Shown here one piece after another: positions 11,745 to 25,772 of a DNA stretch of 64,000 bases; positions within the stretch are counted from its first letter, which is position 1; each line of letters opens with the position of its first letter. This DNA comes from Membranipora membranacea. Taxonomy: Eukaryota; Bryozoa; Gymnolaemata; Cheilostomatida; Membraniporidae. Position numbers and translations under genes: made by a program. The stretch lies in NCBI GenBank assembly GCA_914767715.1, contig OU612073.1:5766001-5830000 (forward strand). The letters run 5' to 3'. The notes below the pieces were generated by a model that was not told the DNA's origin, did no database searches, and worked only from the letters and a program-made list of their open reading frames with translations.

Positions 11745-13555
11745 CACACACTTGAAACATGTGGCTGGTGCAGGAGGAGTCACTGGCTTGATGATCTCGT
11801 GTTCAGTCAAATGTCAGCACAACTAAACAGAGCTCAAAATCCGGTAGTATGTTTGACAGATAATAGCTTTGACCTTTTCACAAGAATTTTGTTGTGTGGT
11901 TGTTAGGTGGGCCATTATTATGAACGACTACAGATTTAGTTATGTAATGCGGTCATCAAAATGTGCTGCCACAAAGCAAGTTCTGGTGGCCTTGAGAGCT
12001 CATCCGCTGATAACGAAGCTGCAAAATGCAGAAAATCATTTTTCCATGATGGTGCTACGAAATCTTTTATGAGATCAAATTTTATTTTTACCTGATGCAC
12101 ATGTCCATCCAGCTACAGTAAAGCTTGATGCACGCACACACATGCACATGCACGCACATGCTCTCCAACTGTTTTATGTAATACCCCAGGGTATTTCAAC
12201 AGTGGAATACAAATAAATCTGTAACGTCAATCTATAGTAAATAAACTACATGACTACCATGTACCAATCTTATGCCATGGACATAAAAATATACACATAA
12301 ATAAAAAGATATAAATAGTATTTATATGTTTATGGATGTGGATTACAAGCAAAAAAGGTTTAGAGTTTATTGGGCCAACTGGTGGTAGCTAAAAAGAGCC
12401 GCTGATTGTTTTGAGGCATGCTTTGAATTTCGTTAAAAATTTGATGCAATTTGTAAAGTGAGAGTTGCCCCCTGTACTCCTGTACTTTACATTTACACAT
12501 TGTAAAACGGTGCAATATGTGCTAGCTCTAATTTTTGTTTCACTTACTACTAATATTAATATTAATTGTAATCACTGTCTCATTTGCTATCACTAGACCA
12601 GTGACCAGTTGAACGGACCATCTAATCTTCGTGGCTGAGTTTAGTCCTTCAGTGAAGCTGAAAAAGATCGATATTAACATCTATAAGGCGAAAAAGAGGC
12701 TGCTGAAATAAGGCTAATTTTGATGATGTCTTAGTTCATCACAGCCGCCCCACTTTTGTTTGGGGGTAGTTGGATAAAGATAGATGGCATCCAACTCCTT
12801 GACCTTATGATTATTATTATCATCATTATCCAATTTTGAATCTAGTTAGTAAGAGATGAAAATCTCCATGCAAAGAAGAGCACTAACCGAATGTGATGAG
12901 GTCTCAAGAATGCGATGAAATGTTTCACCTAATTGGGTGTAAATGATATTCCAGACCATAATAGTTACGGGAGACAAATGGCAATTACAAAAATGAGGAT
13001 GACCAAATGAAAGCATTGCTTCTGTGTTAGTGTCGTTCATGAATTGTGTGAGTGGTTGGCAAAATTGCACAATAAACGCAGTATCATAAATAAAGTTCTA
13101 TTAGACAATGTCAAGCTTTCTCCATTCAATCCTGTAAAACACCCACTAAAACCTGAGGGAAATGCGGCGCAGAATCCATCTAAAACAGCTGTTGGAGTTG
13201 AGGGGCGCTACAGGCCCTCCCAACAGGGCCCAGGTCGTGTGACAAAATTTGAGCATTTCACCTGCTATGCATATTATTTTTAACAAATATTAATGGAAGT
13301 CACTTCGATAATAAATTTATGTCATTGTGGTAAGAAAAAAACAAAATTCCTTATAACAGAGGTTAACAGGTTGCCTTTAACTACTTGTTTTTGTATATTT
13401 TCAAGCCAACCTCTATAAATAAATAAATATAACTAATATTTTACTCTTCAATTTCAATTCGGACAATTATCAATAAAGAATTATCCTTGACAATTTTATA
13501 TGATGTGGGAATATTATTTACTTAATCCTTGGACAATCCCTTCATTCCCTAGACA
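11745..13555. repeat. 1.8-kb tandem duplication, unit 1
   Basis: Sequence from 'acttgaaacatgtggctggt' to 'ttcattccctag' is repeated with few changes in unit 2 (13676-15305). The shared blocks include a 67-codon ORF (11869-12072), an 'actttacatttacacattgt' block and 'ccccacttttgtttgggggt'. Three of the five differences inside the ORF change the amino acid, so it shows no sign of protein-level constraint. The duplicated material is probably repetitive rather than a gene. Confidence 0.75.
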
Positions 13556-13589
13556 GTTGACACAAATGTCTCTAGGTATAAATACATGA

Positions 13590-13682
13590 ATACTGCACAC
13601 ACATGCACGTGCACGTGCACATGCACACACATGCACGCACATGCACGCACATGCACGCACATGCACACGCATGCACACACTT
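13590..13682. repeat. CA/TGCACG-rich microsatellite
   Basis: About 90 bp of alternating ATGCACAC/ATGCACGC/GTGCAC units sits at the junction of the two 1.8-kb duplication units. A shorter related tract is at 12130-12160. Alternating purine-pyrimidine tracts like this can favour slippage or recombination. Confidence 0.85.
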
Positions 13683-15305
13683 GAAACATGTGGCTGGTGC
13701 AGGAGGAGTCACTGGCTTGATGATCTCGTGTTCAGTCAAATGTCAGCACAACTAAACAGAGTTAAAAATCCGGTAGTATGTTTGACAGATGTAAACAGCT
13801 TTGACCTTTTCACAAGAATTTTGTTGTGTGGTTGTTAGGTGGGCCATAATTATGAACGACTACAGGTTTAGTTATGTAATGCGGTCATCAAAATGTGCTG
13901 CCACAAAGCTAGTTCTGGTGGCCTTGAGAGCTCATCCGCTGATAACGAAGCTGCAAAATGCAGAAAATAATTTTTCCATCATGGTGCTACGAAATCTTTT
14001 ATGAGATCAAATTTTATTTATACCAGAGCTCTCCAACTGTTTTATGTAATGCCCCAGGGTATTTCAACAGTGGAATACAAATAAAACTGTAACGTCATTC
14101 TATAGTAAATAAACTACATGACTACCATGTACCAATCTTATGCCGTGGACTACAAGCAAAAAAGTTTAAGAGTTTTTTGAGCCTACTGGTGGTAGCTAAA
14201 AAGAGCCGCTGATTGTTTTGAGGCATGCTTTGAATTTCGTTAAAAATTTGATGCAATTTGTAAAGTGAGAGTTGCCCCCTGTACTTTACATTTACACATT
14301 GTAAAACGGTGCGATATGTGCTAGCTCTAATTTTAATTTCACTTATTACTAATATTAATATTAATTGTAATCACTGTCTCATTTGCTATCACTAGACCAG
14401 TGACCAGTTGAACAGACCATCTAATCTTCGTGGCTGAGTTTAGTTATTCAATGAAGCTGAAAAAAATTGATTTTAACATCTATAAGGCGAAAAAGAGGCT
14501 GCTGAAATACGGCTAATTTTGATGATGTCTTAGTTCATCGCAGCCGCCCCACTTTTGTTTGGGGGTAGTTGGATAAGGATAGATGGCATCCAACTCCTTG
14601 ACCTTATGATTATTATTATCATCATTATACTCTTTTTTATTTTTGTTGATAAGAGATGAAAATCTCCATGTAAAGAAGAACACTTACAGAACGTGAAAAT
14701 GCAACAAAATGTTGCATCGCAATGAGCGTAAAATATATATTCCAAACCATAATAGTTCTAAGAGACGAATGGCAAATACAAAGATGAGGATGACCAAATG
14801 AAAGCATAGTTTCTGTGTGGAGCAAGCAGCGAAGGTGCTGCTTATGAATAATGGGTAGTGAACAAAGTGGCACCCAACGTCATGAAGAACCCAAAATAAG
14901 CGCAATTGTGAGTCAAAATAGGTAAGAGGACGCTATGTCATGCTTTCTCCCTCCAGACCTCTCACCATACACTACAAATACAAGGGACGTGTGCCTCAGC
15001 CCCCAACCAAATCAACCGTTGGAGTTGAAGGGCGCTAGAAGCCCTCCCGACAGGGCCCAGGACGCTTGAAAACATTTGAGTATTTCGCATCCTAATGCAC
15101 AGAAATTTTTACAGAAATTAATGCAAGTCACCTAGCTACCAAAATGTGTTCGTGTTAATAGAAAAACAGAATTGTTACGACGAATATTTTACATCTCAAT
15201 AAAGCTGAGAAAAAGGACAATTATCAATAAATAATTATCCTTGACCATTTTATGATGTAGGAATATTTGCTAGTCCTTGGACAATTCCTTCAATCCCTAA
15301 AAGCA
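13676..15305. repeat. 1.8-kb tandem duplication, unit 2
   Basis: This is the second copy of the sequence at 11745-13555, in the same orientation. Similarity is high in the first kilobase and decays toward the end (the 'ggacaattatcaataaa' block at 13461 and 15217). Its ORF at 13801-14004 corresponds to the 67-codon ORF of unit 1. Confidence 0.75.
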
Positions 15306-17235
15306 ACATTTTTCATGACTGCTAAATCAACTTACTATCTTTATAGGATTTTCATCATCATCAACTAAAAATAATAGTCTCCTGAAAAAACCAATTTAAA
15401 TCTGTATACACAAATTGCTGTAAAATGCAGAGGCAAGAAAATACTTTCTTCTAAATGGTTGGAATAATGAGGTGATGTTAGTTTTAGTTTCTCATTCATG
15501 CTACGTACATGAAGAAGCATTTTGTGGTGTGAGATAGGCAGTGGGACTGGTTTCAATTAGAACCGGCTGTTAGCATGGTTGTTAAAAAATGTCATCATTT
15601 ACAGGAATTTATTTAGGTTTAATTAATAACCATAGAGACAGCTATTGAGAACTTTACTTGGTTGGATGGTAGCAACTGTTTAAATTCTGTTGCTAACAAC
15701 AAATTTTATGACCACACTATAGTTGGACTATTGAATCTGTTTTTTATGCCAACCTTTTATGCCTTTGCATTTGCATAGGAGCAGTGCTCAAAATAATAAC
15801 TTCTATAATTTACTTTGCAATCTGCACATCATGGAGCATAATGCAATGCTATCAGTTAGCAACTAGCAAATGACAGTCCTCATTGAAATCAGTCCAGGGA
15901 AATCATGACTTTGCAAATAAACTGTTGTTGTCACTTGTCAGTTGTCACTATGAACAGGTCAAACATCAAATTTATGAACCTTTGACATTCATTCCTTCAT
16001 AACCATCGCATTTCTTCCTTTCAAGTCTGGCATGTAAAGTTTGTGTACTACACAGTTTGACAGTCTGAGTGTATGTGGTAACACATTTAATGCATGTATG
16101 ACAATACAGAATTTAGGAATGTGCCAGTTCTCATCATAGTAAATGTCATGACATGCGGACATTAGAATTGAATCAGACAATTTCCACCAGAAGATTTTGC
16201 TATGTTTAATGTTAACATGCACTTTTCTAGCTTAGTTTTCATTCGCATAGTCTGATGAAGTATGAATACACAAATAAAACTATCATCCAATGGTAAATAA
16301 CTTCTTTTACTTCAAGTCATTATGAGTGGGCTATGAAAAACCACGCTGGAAAACACAGAAACCACACAGCTTGTGGTTTTTGTTTAATAGGGTTGGCTGG
16401 TATGTAGTCGAAGCAAAGACTATAGATATATCTATAGTCTCTGGTCGAAGTGCTCAGACTGCTGCAATGCCAGTGAGTAGCATAACATTATCAAACAATT
16501 AATTTCAATTGAAACTGAGTGTCTGATAATGTCATGCCACTAACTCGGTTAACAATAAACAAACCATGGTGATGTTTTAATCCTGTTTCGTAGAAAAATT
16601 GAAAAAACTGTTCATTACCATGCATTTAGGGCTTTCCGATGAGTTTTCAAATGTATTTCCCTTTATAAAGCTTCCGTTTCGATTTGCAGCCTTTTGGATA
16701 TCTTTGTACCACCGAGAAGGTAGAGCAGGCTTGGCAGATCCTCTGTTTTTTAGTAATCCACACAAGAAGTGGCCTATATGACTGAACCTCAAAAGACTAA
16801 GATGTGATGTCTAAGAGTCTCTTGGGCAGTGTTGATTTTTGACATAGAAATACGGAAGTTTGCCCGTTCATTGCAAATGGGGAAGAGTTTCTGCCCATGT
16901 GTTCATGCAGGGTTTGAAAGCGAACCAAAGTATTGACTTTTCAGGAGTGCTGCCCTAGAGGGCATTCCTCAACAGGATACTTTTGAGGGCAAGTTCTGTC
17001 AACTGGTTATTGTCTGCACTACCACCGTTGAGAGGAGGTTCAGGTATTACTGTTGGGCGATTCAGGTGTATAGTGGGGATTTTCAGGCACATTGTGGGAA
17101 GATCCAGTTTTGTTATGGAGAGATTATGGGTAGACTAAGTTGTTTTGAGGAGATTCAGGTTTCATTGTCGGGCAATTCATTAAGAATGAAGAAATTGGGA
17201 TCGCTTCAACTGATGATCATGTAATGCAGATGTTT
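15306..17235. other. Intergenic DNA, no gene seen
   Basis: Only short unsupported ORFs occur here. It contains a perfect 24-bp palindrome at 16417-16440 (AGACTATAGATA and its complement) and an imperfect foldback at about 16470-16552, where 'gtagcataacattatca' is mirrored by 'tgataatgtcatgccac'. Confidence 0.55.
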
Positions 17236-17248
17236 CTTTCCAATGTTT

Positions 17249-17735
17249 TGAGTGTGCACACGATATACATTGCAGGTCAATAGACCAAATGATTACGCTT
17301 GCTCACGCAATTATTACAGAATACTTTTTTAACCTTGTCCTACGTGTAAGCCTTCGTATTTATTCGTGATCAATCTAGGTACGCACGAAGGTTATTTGTT
17401 TCTTTTCAAGGTTTTGAGTGTGCACACGATATACATTGCAGGTCAATAGACAAAATGATTACTTTTGCTCACGCAATTATTACAGAATACTTTTTTAACC
17501 TTGTCCTACGTGCACGCCTTCGTATTTATTCGTGATCAATCTAGGTACGCACGAAGGTTATTTGTTTCTTTTCAAGGTTTTGAGTGTGCACACGATATAC
17601 ATTGCAGGTCAATAGACAAAAATGATTACTTTTGCTCACGCAATTATTACAGAATACTTTTTTAACCTTGTCCTACGTGCACACCTTCGTATTTATTCGT
17701 GATCAATCTAGATACGCACGAAGGTTATTTGTTTT
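17249..17735. repeat. Three-copy 166-bp minisatellite
   Basis: The block from 'agtgtgcacacgatatacat' recurs at 17251, 17417 and 17583, an exact 166-bp period, with only a few differences between copies. Each unit contains CCTTCGT ... ACGAAGG arms about 40 bp apart and a 'cctacgtgcac' motif. The 487-bp array stands alone in intergenic DNA. Confidence 0.92.
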
Positions 17736-19212
17736 GATTTAAAATAAGAAAGGCCGTACGATAAAATCTTATTTTGAAACTCTCCTCTTCTTTGAGTATA
17801 AATTTGTTGTTGGCTATACACAATTAACGTGATTGAAATAAAGGAATTCTGACCAGCCGCACATTGAACTTTCCCAAGAGATATGGAACTCGATGAACTG
17901 TGACTTCACTAAAGTGGATAATTTTATCTACAACTAATTAATACTAATGGGGTAAGTGTTTTACTACTGCTGCCGTAATCAATTTATAAATGTAAACAAT
18001 TTTATTTATTGAACCACTTTGCGCCAAAAGAGAGCACGTACACAAACATGTGCCAAGAGGTTTTTTCATGCATTTTTATTTTTCCGCTTTTAAGTTATTT
18101 GTTCTGCCACTGCTTGCAAAACATTCATGAAGATGATTGTAGATTGACAATAAAGGTACATATAAATATATATGCTTTTATCATGAAAGTTAACGCTCTT
18201 TTCGGCAGTCAATATTGCTTTCCGAAATGTATCAAACAAATTATGGGAACAAAAAGGGGGAAAACGAAAGGAGAAAAAGGTGGAAAAAGAACTGAGAAAG
18301 ATACATGACACTATGTATGGTCATTGGGAGCCATCAATGAACTTTGTTTGTCTATTTTTCAGATGGAGATGTGGAGGAAATAGAATTTTAAAGCAGACTA
18401 GACGCAACCCATCACATATATCAAAACCCATAATAAACTTGACTTTTTAGGAATGGCATTGTCATCAATACTTGGAAAAAAATGTTGACATCGAAATTGT
18501 TTAGCCCAATTTTTTTTGTAAACAACCGGATGGCGTGACAACAGGATAATACAAGTCCAAAACTGGATTTTGTTTCATGGAAAAGGAACAGATCAATTAA
18601 AATGAAATACTCTAATTCTGTATCGGATCGGAATACTAAAAGCGCTAACAAATTCGCAGTAAGATGTCACATTACTACGTGTCACAGCAGTCTATTTTCG
18701 TTGATGGCGCTCGGTGTCACCAAATGTATAATATCAATCGGAACTAGTGATGTAGGCTAAAGACTAGCTCAAACGGATATCCTTGGGTTATTTTCCGTAG
18801 GATGTGAAATCATTCTGTGCAAGACTTGAAGTTTTTAAATCTAAAAATATATCTGTATATCGTTCGCCCACGATACGTTTACGCAAACTCCTTCCTAGTA
18901 GTACAAACTATCATCCAATGACGCAATGCACTAATTTCCCGTACTGATAAAGTACTTTTGACCGTTATCAGAATGGTGGAAGTTGTACTTTTAAGATATT
19001 ATGATATAAATTACTATATTTTAAATGCGCAGATAATGAGCTAACTTGTCTCTCAAAGCTCTGATCAGTCAAGCTAAGTTCAAATTAAACAAAATAAAAA
19101 TAAAAGATTATTCTGACAGATAATTTCTCACTGGACCAGTTGAAAATAACTTCTAAATAAATGACATGTATCAAGTTTTGTCTTGTCTACTCTGGTGTTA
19201 TTCGAACTCAGA
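17736..19212. other. Intergenic DNA, no gene seen
   Basis: AT-rich sequence with several short overlapping ORFs on both strands (for example at 18009-18311) that lack homology, splice support or repeat similarity. Confidence 0.5.
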
Positions 19213-19215
19213 ATG

Positions 19216-19290
19216 CTTTGCCTTGCCTTGCCTTGCCTTGCCTTGCCTTGCCTTGCGTTGCGTTGCGTTGCGTTGCGTTGCATTGCGTTA
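19216..19290. repeat. CCTTG/CGTTG pentanucleotide microsatellite
   Basis: Six or more CCTTG units change abruptly to five CGTTG units, then degenerate CATTG/CGTTA. The switch of one base within the array shows two successive expansion phases of related pentamers. Confidence 0.95.
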
Positions 19291-20610
19291 CGGTACATTA
19301 TAGGTATTGGCAAATCTGTTAACCAGATTTAAGGGATTTCAGTGTCAGTACCCAATGCTGTATATACATTTGGCCTAGGCTTAGGTGAGCTATCTATCCT
19401 ATGGGAGAGGAAATTGTTCAACCCTTCACACAAGTCAGCTGAGCTTGCAGTCTGGGACAGGGTTGCTAGGGTGCTTTCGAAAAAAAGCTTGGCTGATACT
19501 TGTTTTTAATTTCATAGCATGGCATTATTCAAACTATTTCCATCTCACATACAAGCGTTATGACTGTTTTTGAGATGGGAGTTACTTTTGAATATATACA
19601 GCTGTATAGTATGGTAAGTAATAAAATGTCGGCTACTGACAGACCATGAAAAAGGTAACTGTATGATTGTAATGAGTGCGTTTTCATCGTTGAGATAAGA
19701 ACTTACTCAAGTACTGCTGAAATTCTGCAATCCACAAATAAACCCTCAGTATACTATGTGAACATGACTTGTTTCGTGCCAGCTGATTCGAGCAATCATG
19801 AAATCCATAGGATCAAACAAAAATAAAGCCAGTGGTCTAAGTGGGTACTCTACTCTCTGGGTTGAAAATCGTTTTGAGTTTTTTTTGCAATTTCTAGATC
19901 AAATTATGCAGAAATATGGATCTGTAATAGTTATCTAGTAATATTTTTTCTCAACTTGTGTAATATTTGGCTGTAATATTAAGGACGTCATCGCTATTTT
20001 CTTGTCCCTGACAGTTTCTTTTATTATAAGTTGATGATAATGATGATTAATAGGCATTTGATGGTGGCAGTGGCATTTTGTGACATGTTGAAATTACCGG
20101 ATATCCTAATACAATTTTACAATTTAAAATATCTGATTGGGTGTTACTATAAATGAATATAATGTAACAAATAAATGAATGACTGATGTCCATGATTCTT
20201 TGCCAGCTAGAGCAATTATGACACCATAGATTGAGGTGCTTCGTCAAAACATTTCAAAATTGCAAGTCATATTCTCCTTTTCATAAGAATGGAAATAGAA
20301 TACATCAAGTGGAAATGCAAGTAAGTATCAAGTCATCTTCAAACTTGGCGTAGCACTTCAGTGCACACACAAAATGACTGGATAGAAAATTGCTATTCAA
20401 TATTTATTGCTGATTTTGTGAACAACATTTCATTGACAAGGACAGTTATCTACTTTTCGCGCCATGCCTCTCCGAATCGATTTGCTTACTACTCATAAAC
20501 CATCATAAATAAAGTAAATCAAATATGTTTTCATATGGCGTTGTGTCAAATTTTAATGTCCAGCCATTGGATGGCAAAACTTTGACAATATTCCAGCAAA
20601 TGATGCTGCC

Positions 20611-20618
20611 TATATAAA
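20611..20618 (+). promoter_or_regulatory. TATA box of ligand gene A
   Basis: TATATAAA lies 83 bp before the ATG, and the same motif occurs at the same place in unit B. Sequence upstream is almost identical in the two units for over 500 bp. Confidence 0.75.
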
Positions 20619-20693
20619 CCAACTCTTAGGTGACAGACAGAGTGTTATGGTAAAGAGCTTTCACACAAGTTGACTCCTTTTAAAATTTACATC

Positions 20694-23600
20694 ATGAAAG
20701 TCATACAGTCGATATTGATTCTGACTCTTGCATATATTGGAATGGTCATCAAATGTGGTAAGATTTATGATCCACTTATCGATAGTCAGACATAAAATCG
20801 TTTTATTTAAGACACCTACAACATGAATGGTTATGAAAATAATTGACTTTTATTCATGTTCAACACCTTGAACAATTGATCAGCCCACATGTTTTATTAA
20901 ATATCATAACAGCTAGCTGATCTTTACAACAATTCTAACATTCAGTCTCTGGTAATTGATCATAGTTGAGGCGTACTTTTTTCCTCTGCATAGGATTATA
21001 CAACTTTGTCTTTTAGAAGAACATCTAGATTATGTTGGAGATATTGAAACCATATTCTTTGATTCTCACTTTTCTGCAACAAAACAAGCACATCAAGGAC
21101 CAAACCATATTCTTGAAATACACAACGTTCACCTGGAGAGGTCATATAACTCAGATGTCGGATGTCAAGATTCGAATGGAGTCATTTGCTGGACAGGTGA
21201 TCAGGGGTCAAATATTTTTACCCTTTTGAAACAGATATTATATTGTTCATAAGTTATAAGTTGGTTGAAACCCCAATGTCCACCCAATTGAATCTGATAT
21301 CTTGATACATATTTGTGTAAACACAAATTTTGCAATGGAAACACGGATTACTAAATAAACCTGATTTTAAACACCTCTAGAGTAAGGCTCGTTTAAAAAG
21401 AACTGATCATTAGTGTGAATGACTTTTAGGTGTCATTGAAAACCGCTTACTAAGCAGCAAGCACATGTTGTTCGGTGCACCCGGAACTATCAAAGATATG
21501 ATCATTCAGAGCCAACACAAAGGAAACTTCTTTATATCTGTGAATCATAATGAGAAGAAAACAACTGATCGGTTGGAGTCATCTTTCCTGAGCGACACAT
21601 TCAACATGATACACACGGTGCCAAAGTAAGCCAAAATTGTAAATTTATCTTTTTTACAAGCAGAAAGAAGTTACAAATGTTTTTGATGCTTAAGCCTAGT
21701 CTGGTAAGACTTTTTATCTTTGAAATATCCTAAAGAGATAACAGAAACTTTTGTAATCGTACCCGGCCAAGACTCCTTGACAATCTTAGGCTGCCTAACA
21801 AAAGTCATATTTAGCCACCCCTTATGACTTGGAATTGACTTTGTTTATCACTCCGATCAAAATGAGTTATCCCTGAAAGTTACTTCACCTTGTTCTATAG
21901 TGGGCTGTGCGTATATTGCGCCAATGTCTTAAAGATGGTCAAGAATTGCTATGGTGATATAAAATTAGTACATTTAACCTAAATCTTTTTGAATCAGTGT
22001 AGTTGTTTTGCATGAGTGTGTAAAATAGATTCCATTACCAATTTCTTTTATTTTTTTCTCAATTGTTGTTGAATGCTGCTAATTGATTAGATGGCCTGTA
22101 AGTTTTAGAATTATTATTAGAATTAACATAAACTGGTTAACTTATATGATATTCATAAGTTTGCTTTTAATTGACACATCCTGTTTTAGCTTCATTAGTC
22201 ACACGTTAAAGTCTCTGTTCAAATTCCAATATTTGTTTCAGATCTCTTCTCAGTAGAGTGGCAGCTTCGTCACAAAGCTCAAGCTTGATCGTTTTGAAGA
22301 TGGCTCCAGCCAACACACAGAGTAGAAACCACCGATCTACCATACATATTAAACTCGTCACTGACTACTTCTTTGGGAGAAAAAACGATGCTGACATACA
22401 AGATTTTATCAACCGGTGAGTGACCTTTGGAGGATTGGGCTTTCCACCAGCAGGAGGGAGAGATGATGATTCCAACTTTTTTTAGGCATTTATTTATCAA
22501 CTACCAAAACGTAAAATGATAATGGCGGTAATGATAGAAAACATATGAGTGTTGAACAAGGGAACTCAAGAATTCTATAGATTGACTTGACTACCTTTTT
22601 GAGTACTGCAGCTAAGTTTTCAGATAACATTGGATAAACAAGCAAGTTAAAAAGATTTGGAGGATTGGCCCATCTCTGGCTACCTCTGCAAGAAACAAGC
22701 ATCAGATCATGAAGCTTTACAGTATAAAACTTGCACAATATGCTTGCTTCTGATATTATGTTTGTGACCTTTGGCAAACAGAGCTAGTGATAGCAGTTAT
22801 ACCTTGAACTAATATTCATATCCTAACAATTTTCTACTTCTATTTCCGATCACTCATTGTTGTTCTACGTTCATTTTAGTAAATAATTCAGAAATATTCT
22901 TAATTATTAGGGTCTGAAATGGTCATTTGCAAATCATGAACAGCTGAAACTAAATTGCCCGATATATTTATATACTGGAATATACTTGCAAAACATTTTG
23001 ATTTTTACGTTTGCATGGATAGTTGAGAGTCCCACCTTGGACACTAGACATTGTGCAACTGAGCGGATTCGAAAGTATTCCTAGAAGCTTGGCATGAATG
23101 ATATCATAGCTACTAAAAGTACTTGTTCATTTGCCCATTATTGTATCAGGTCCAATTCTATATATCTGCCTGCTAAAAATGACGAAAACGAAAGAACACA
23201 GGGGACATTTTCTTAACGTTTGAAATGTTGTTAAGGCATGCACATTTATAAATATTAGATGTTCTGAACGACTCCTAAAGTTTCTTTGTGACTTTCAATA
23301 ATGATGATAATACACTCCTTCTGGTCTAGGAATTCCCATGCGGTCAGTGTGAGGATTTCCCAGGTGGATTACCAATTCTGTTAGGGGACAGGGAACACTA
23401 TCATTTTTGACTCTGATAGGCATGGTAGGCATGTCAATAAGTAGAGTTGAGTTAACAACTCAGATGCAGGGAACTATGCAAAACCTACAATTAGCTTGCC
23501 AGAGATATACTGGTTAACTCATGATTAAATTGTTATACCTCGTTTTGTCTTATTTACCTTCATTACTGTGGTTGACAAAGAAAATTGGAATATATATGGA

Positions 23601-25021
23601 ACATCAAAGCCAGCAATATGACTGCCTAGCAAGATAGTGTCAGATAAAATGTGAGATTTTTATGGAAATTGACATAATGGTCGTAGAATTTTGGATGAAA
23701 CACATGTGTGAACATAACCTGTCCTGACAAGGTTGGTCTGGGGAACTAAAGTATCCTAGTGGATTGATCACCATTTTATGCAGGCGTGTACTTAATAACC
23801 AACATCATTACTTTAATGACAATCTTAGCTGGGGAAATTCGCGCTTGCTAAAATTAACACATCCCAAAAATTGATTAATATGAGTTGCATCTGGGTTTTA
23901 GTATCTAGCTGGGTTTGTTTTTTACTTGACCATGGCCTGTTTTTATTTCAGATATCATGATAGTCTGAGATATGGGGAGTCAACTGAGGAAAAGAAAGCC
24001 ATGGAGCAGCCTAGTTCAACATATATGGATATCTCCATTAACCAGCAAAAAAAGAATGACTTGGAAGGGAAAGATCCGCCAATGAGTAATAAGGAGCCCA
24101 GAAGAAAGACGAGGCACCATAATCGAAGACATAGAAGAAACCCTCCACCATCATGCAATATAATCAGCAATTATATAAAGTAAGGAATTAATCATTTTAA
24201 ATTAACTTTTCAGCCGAATCAGATTGTAAATGAACGCGATATAGCCTATACATACATCAGCATACATATTTTTGTGCATTATTGTGATAAACAACACAGA
24301 GAAGATGATTTTCAGCACTATTCTATATCTACATCCTATATATATATATACTCTTGTTTTACTCAATGGACGTAAAGTTTGAGTATTTTAGTGATATTCA
24401 AAGTGACTTGAACAAACATAAGTTGTCTAATGATTACGGAACGGAGAACAACTACAAAGTTTGATTGAGAAATACAGTTTTTTGTTGATATATTTCCAGC
24501 AAAAAAGGGAAAGTGAAACATCCAGGATGCTAGATAAACCTCTTTGTTTTGTATCCAGCTCAACAACTTGCTCATAGCAAGTATTTCTTTATCACCACTT
24601 GCACTTATGGCATCTACAATATATTAATAATATAATAATAATATAACCATTTTCATATTATAGTATGACACTTTATGCGGGGCATATGCAAGAGGATTAT
24701 CCGGGCGAAGAGATCATCTTAAATTTCAATCCCTCAGCCATTCCGTTCAACTACTGCAGCGGCTACTGCGCAAACGTGCAGATATTCTCTTCTGCAAGCT
24801 CTCCCGGCAGTTCTGGGCTTGACGGGCCCCTCAGAGATCAAACTTTTCATGATCAGTATTGGCTAGCCGTTATCAAATTCAGGGCACTGAATTTGTTACC
24901 ATCAGGCCCAGTTGCCAGCTGTATGGGTTATAATTATAGTTTTGTGCAGATTACTTCATCGACAACAGCCAGCCATCACCAAGAAATAATCTGGTATCCA
25001 ACAACATGTGCATGTGTGTAG
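20694..25021 (+). CDS. Secreted TGF-beta superfamily-like ligand, copy A
   Basis: The six exons are 20694-20757, 21017-21196, 21430-21625, 22242-22415, 23952-24179 and 24664-25021. All phases match, giving 399 residues, the usual length of TGF-beta precursors. A hydrophobic signal peptide (MKVIQSILILTLAYIGMVIK) is followed by a prodomain of about 230 residues, then a basic furin-type site RRHRR at the end of exon 5. The mature chain of about 130 residues has PSC, FNYCSGYC, VASCMGY and a C-terminal CACV. That is the Cys, CxGxC, single Cys, CxC order of the TGF-beta cystine knot. The usual Cys-Cys pair is Ser-Cys, so the interchain cysteine is missing. Spacing from the first Cys to CxGxC (39) is longer than typical. 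A glycosylation site NMT follows exon 5. The family call rests on motif order. The receptor and role are unknown. Confidence 0.85.
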
Positions 25022-25052
25022 AGAAAATTTATAACTTTATATCTTATAAAAC

Positions 25053-25058
25053 AATAAA
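25053..25058 (+). terminator. Polyadenylation signal of ligand gene A
   Basis: AATAAA is 32 bp after the TAG stop and is conserved in the second copy (32571-32576). Confidence 0.75.
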
Positions 25059-25772
25059 CAGTTTTTATGTTTAAAGTTTGTACATACTCTGAAGATAGGG
25101 TTTGATTGGGGACTGTACGGCTATTTATATATTATTATTGTATTTACACGAGTAGTGCAGGTGGATGGTTTTGACGTTGGACAAGTTATTTATTATAATC
25201 CGAATTTGCCGTAAAACTACAAATAAGGCAGAGAAAAGGTGTTGATGTGAAAAGACATTATAGTGTCGTATATCAAAATAACCTCAGGTATTGAAACAAA
25301 AGCATTGCCACGTAATCGATTAATCAAGGCAATTAAGCATTACAAACAAACGACAATCAAGGATAAATCTCAACAAGATGAGATTCAATAGTCAGTCAAG
25401 CATTGTGACAATAATCGTGATTTATATATGCTACTGTACATCAGGATACGCAAGGATTTAAGCATAATATAACAGATAGTTCCAGGCTCTATGAAAAGAA
25501 TAATAGAACATACCTTTAGTCATCTAATGCACTTGTAAGTTACGAGTAAATAGCATGGTTGTATGTAGTTAGTTTAGAAATGTGATAAACCATAGCTTAC
25601 TGCTGCCATGTTTATCATGAAAGATTCAATTTGACAATGTCACAAAATATGATTAGCATCTATCAGTTAGTGTGTCATGTGATGTCCCAAATATGGTAAC
25701 AAAAGTGGTAATGCATTCATATGTAAATTAACTAATTCAGGGGTCACCTAAAATTGCCGAAGGGGTGGAATG

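Noticed and set aside
11869-14004. 67-codon ORF conserved in both 1.8-kb duplication units
   Set aside because: Three of five differences are amino-acid changing and the flanking non-coding sequence is equally similar, so conservation reflects recent duplication only.
23955-24170. Minus-strand 71-codon ORF opposite ligand A exon 5
   Set aside because: Antisense shadow of the Arg/Lys/Pro-rich propeptide exon.
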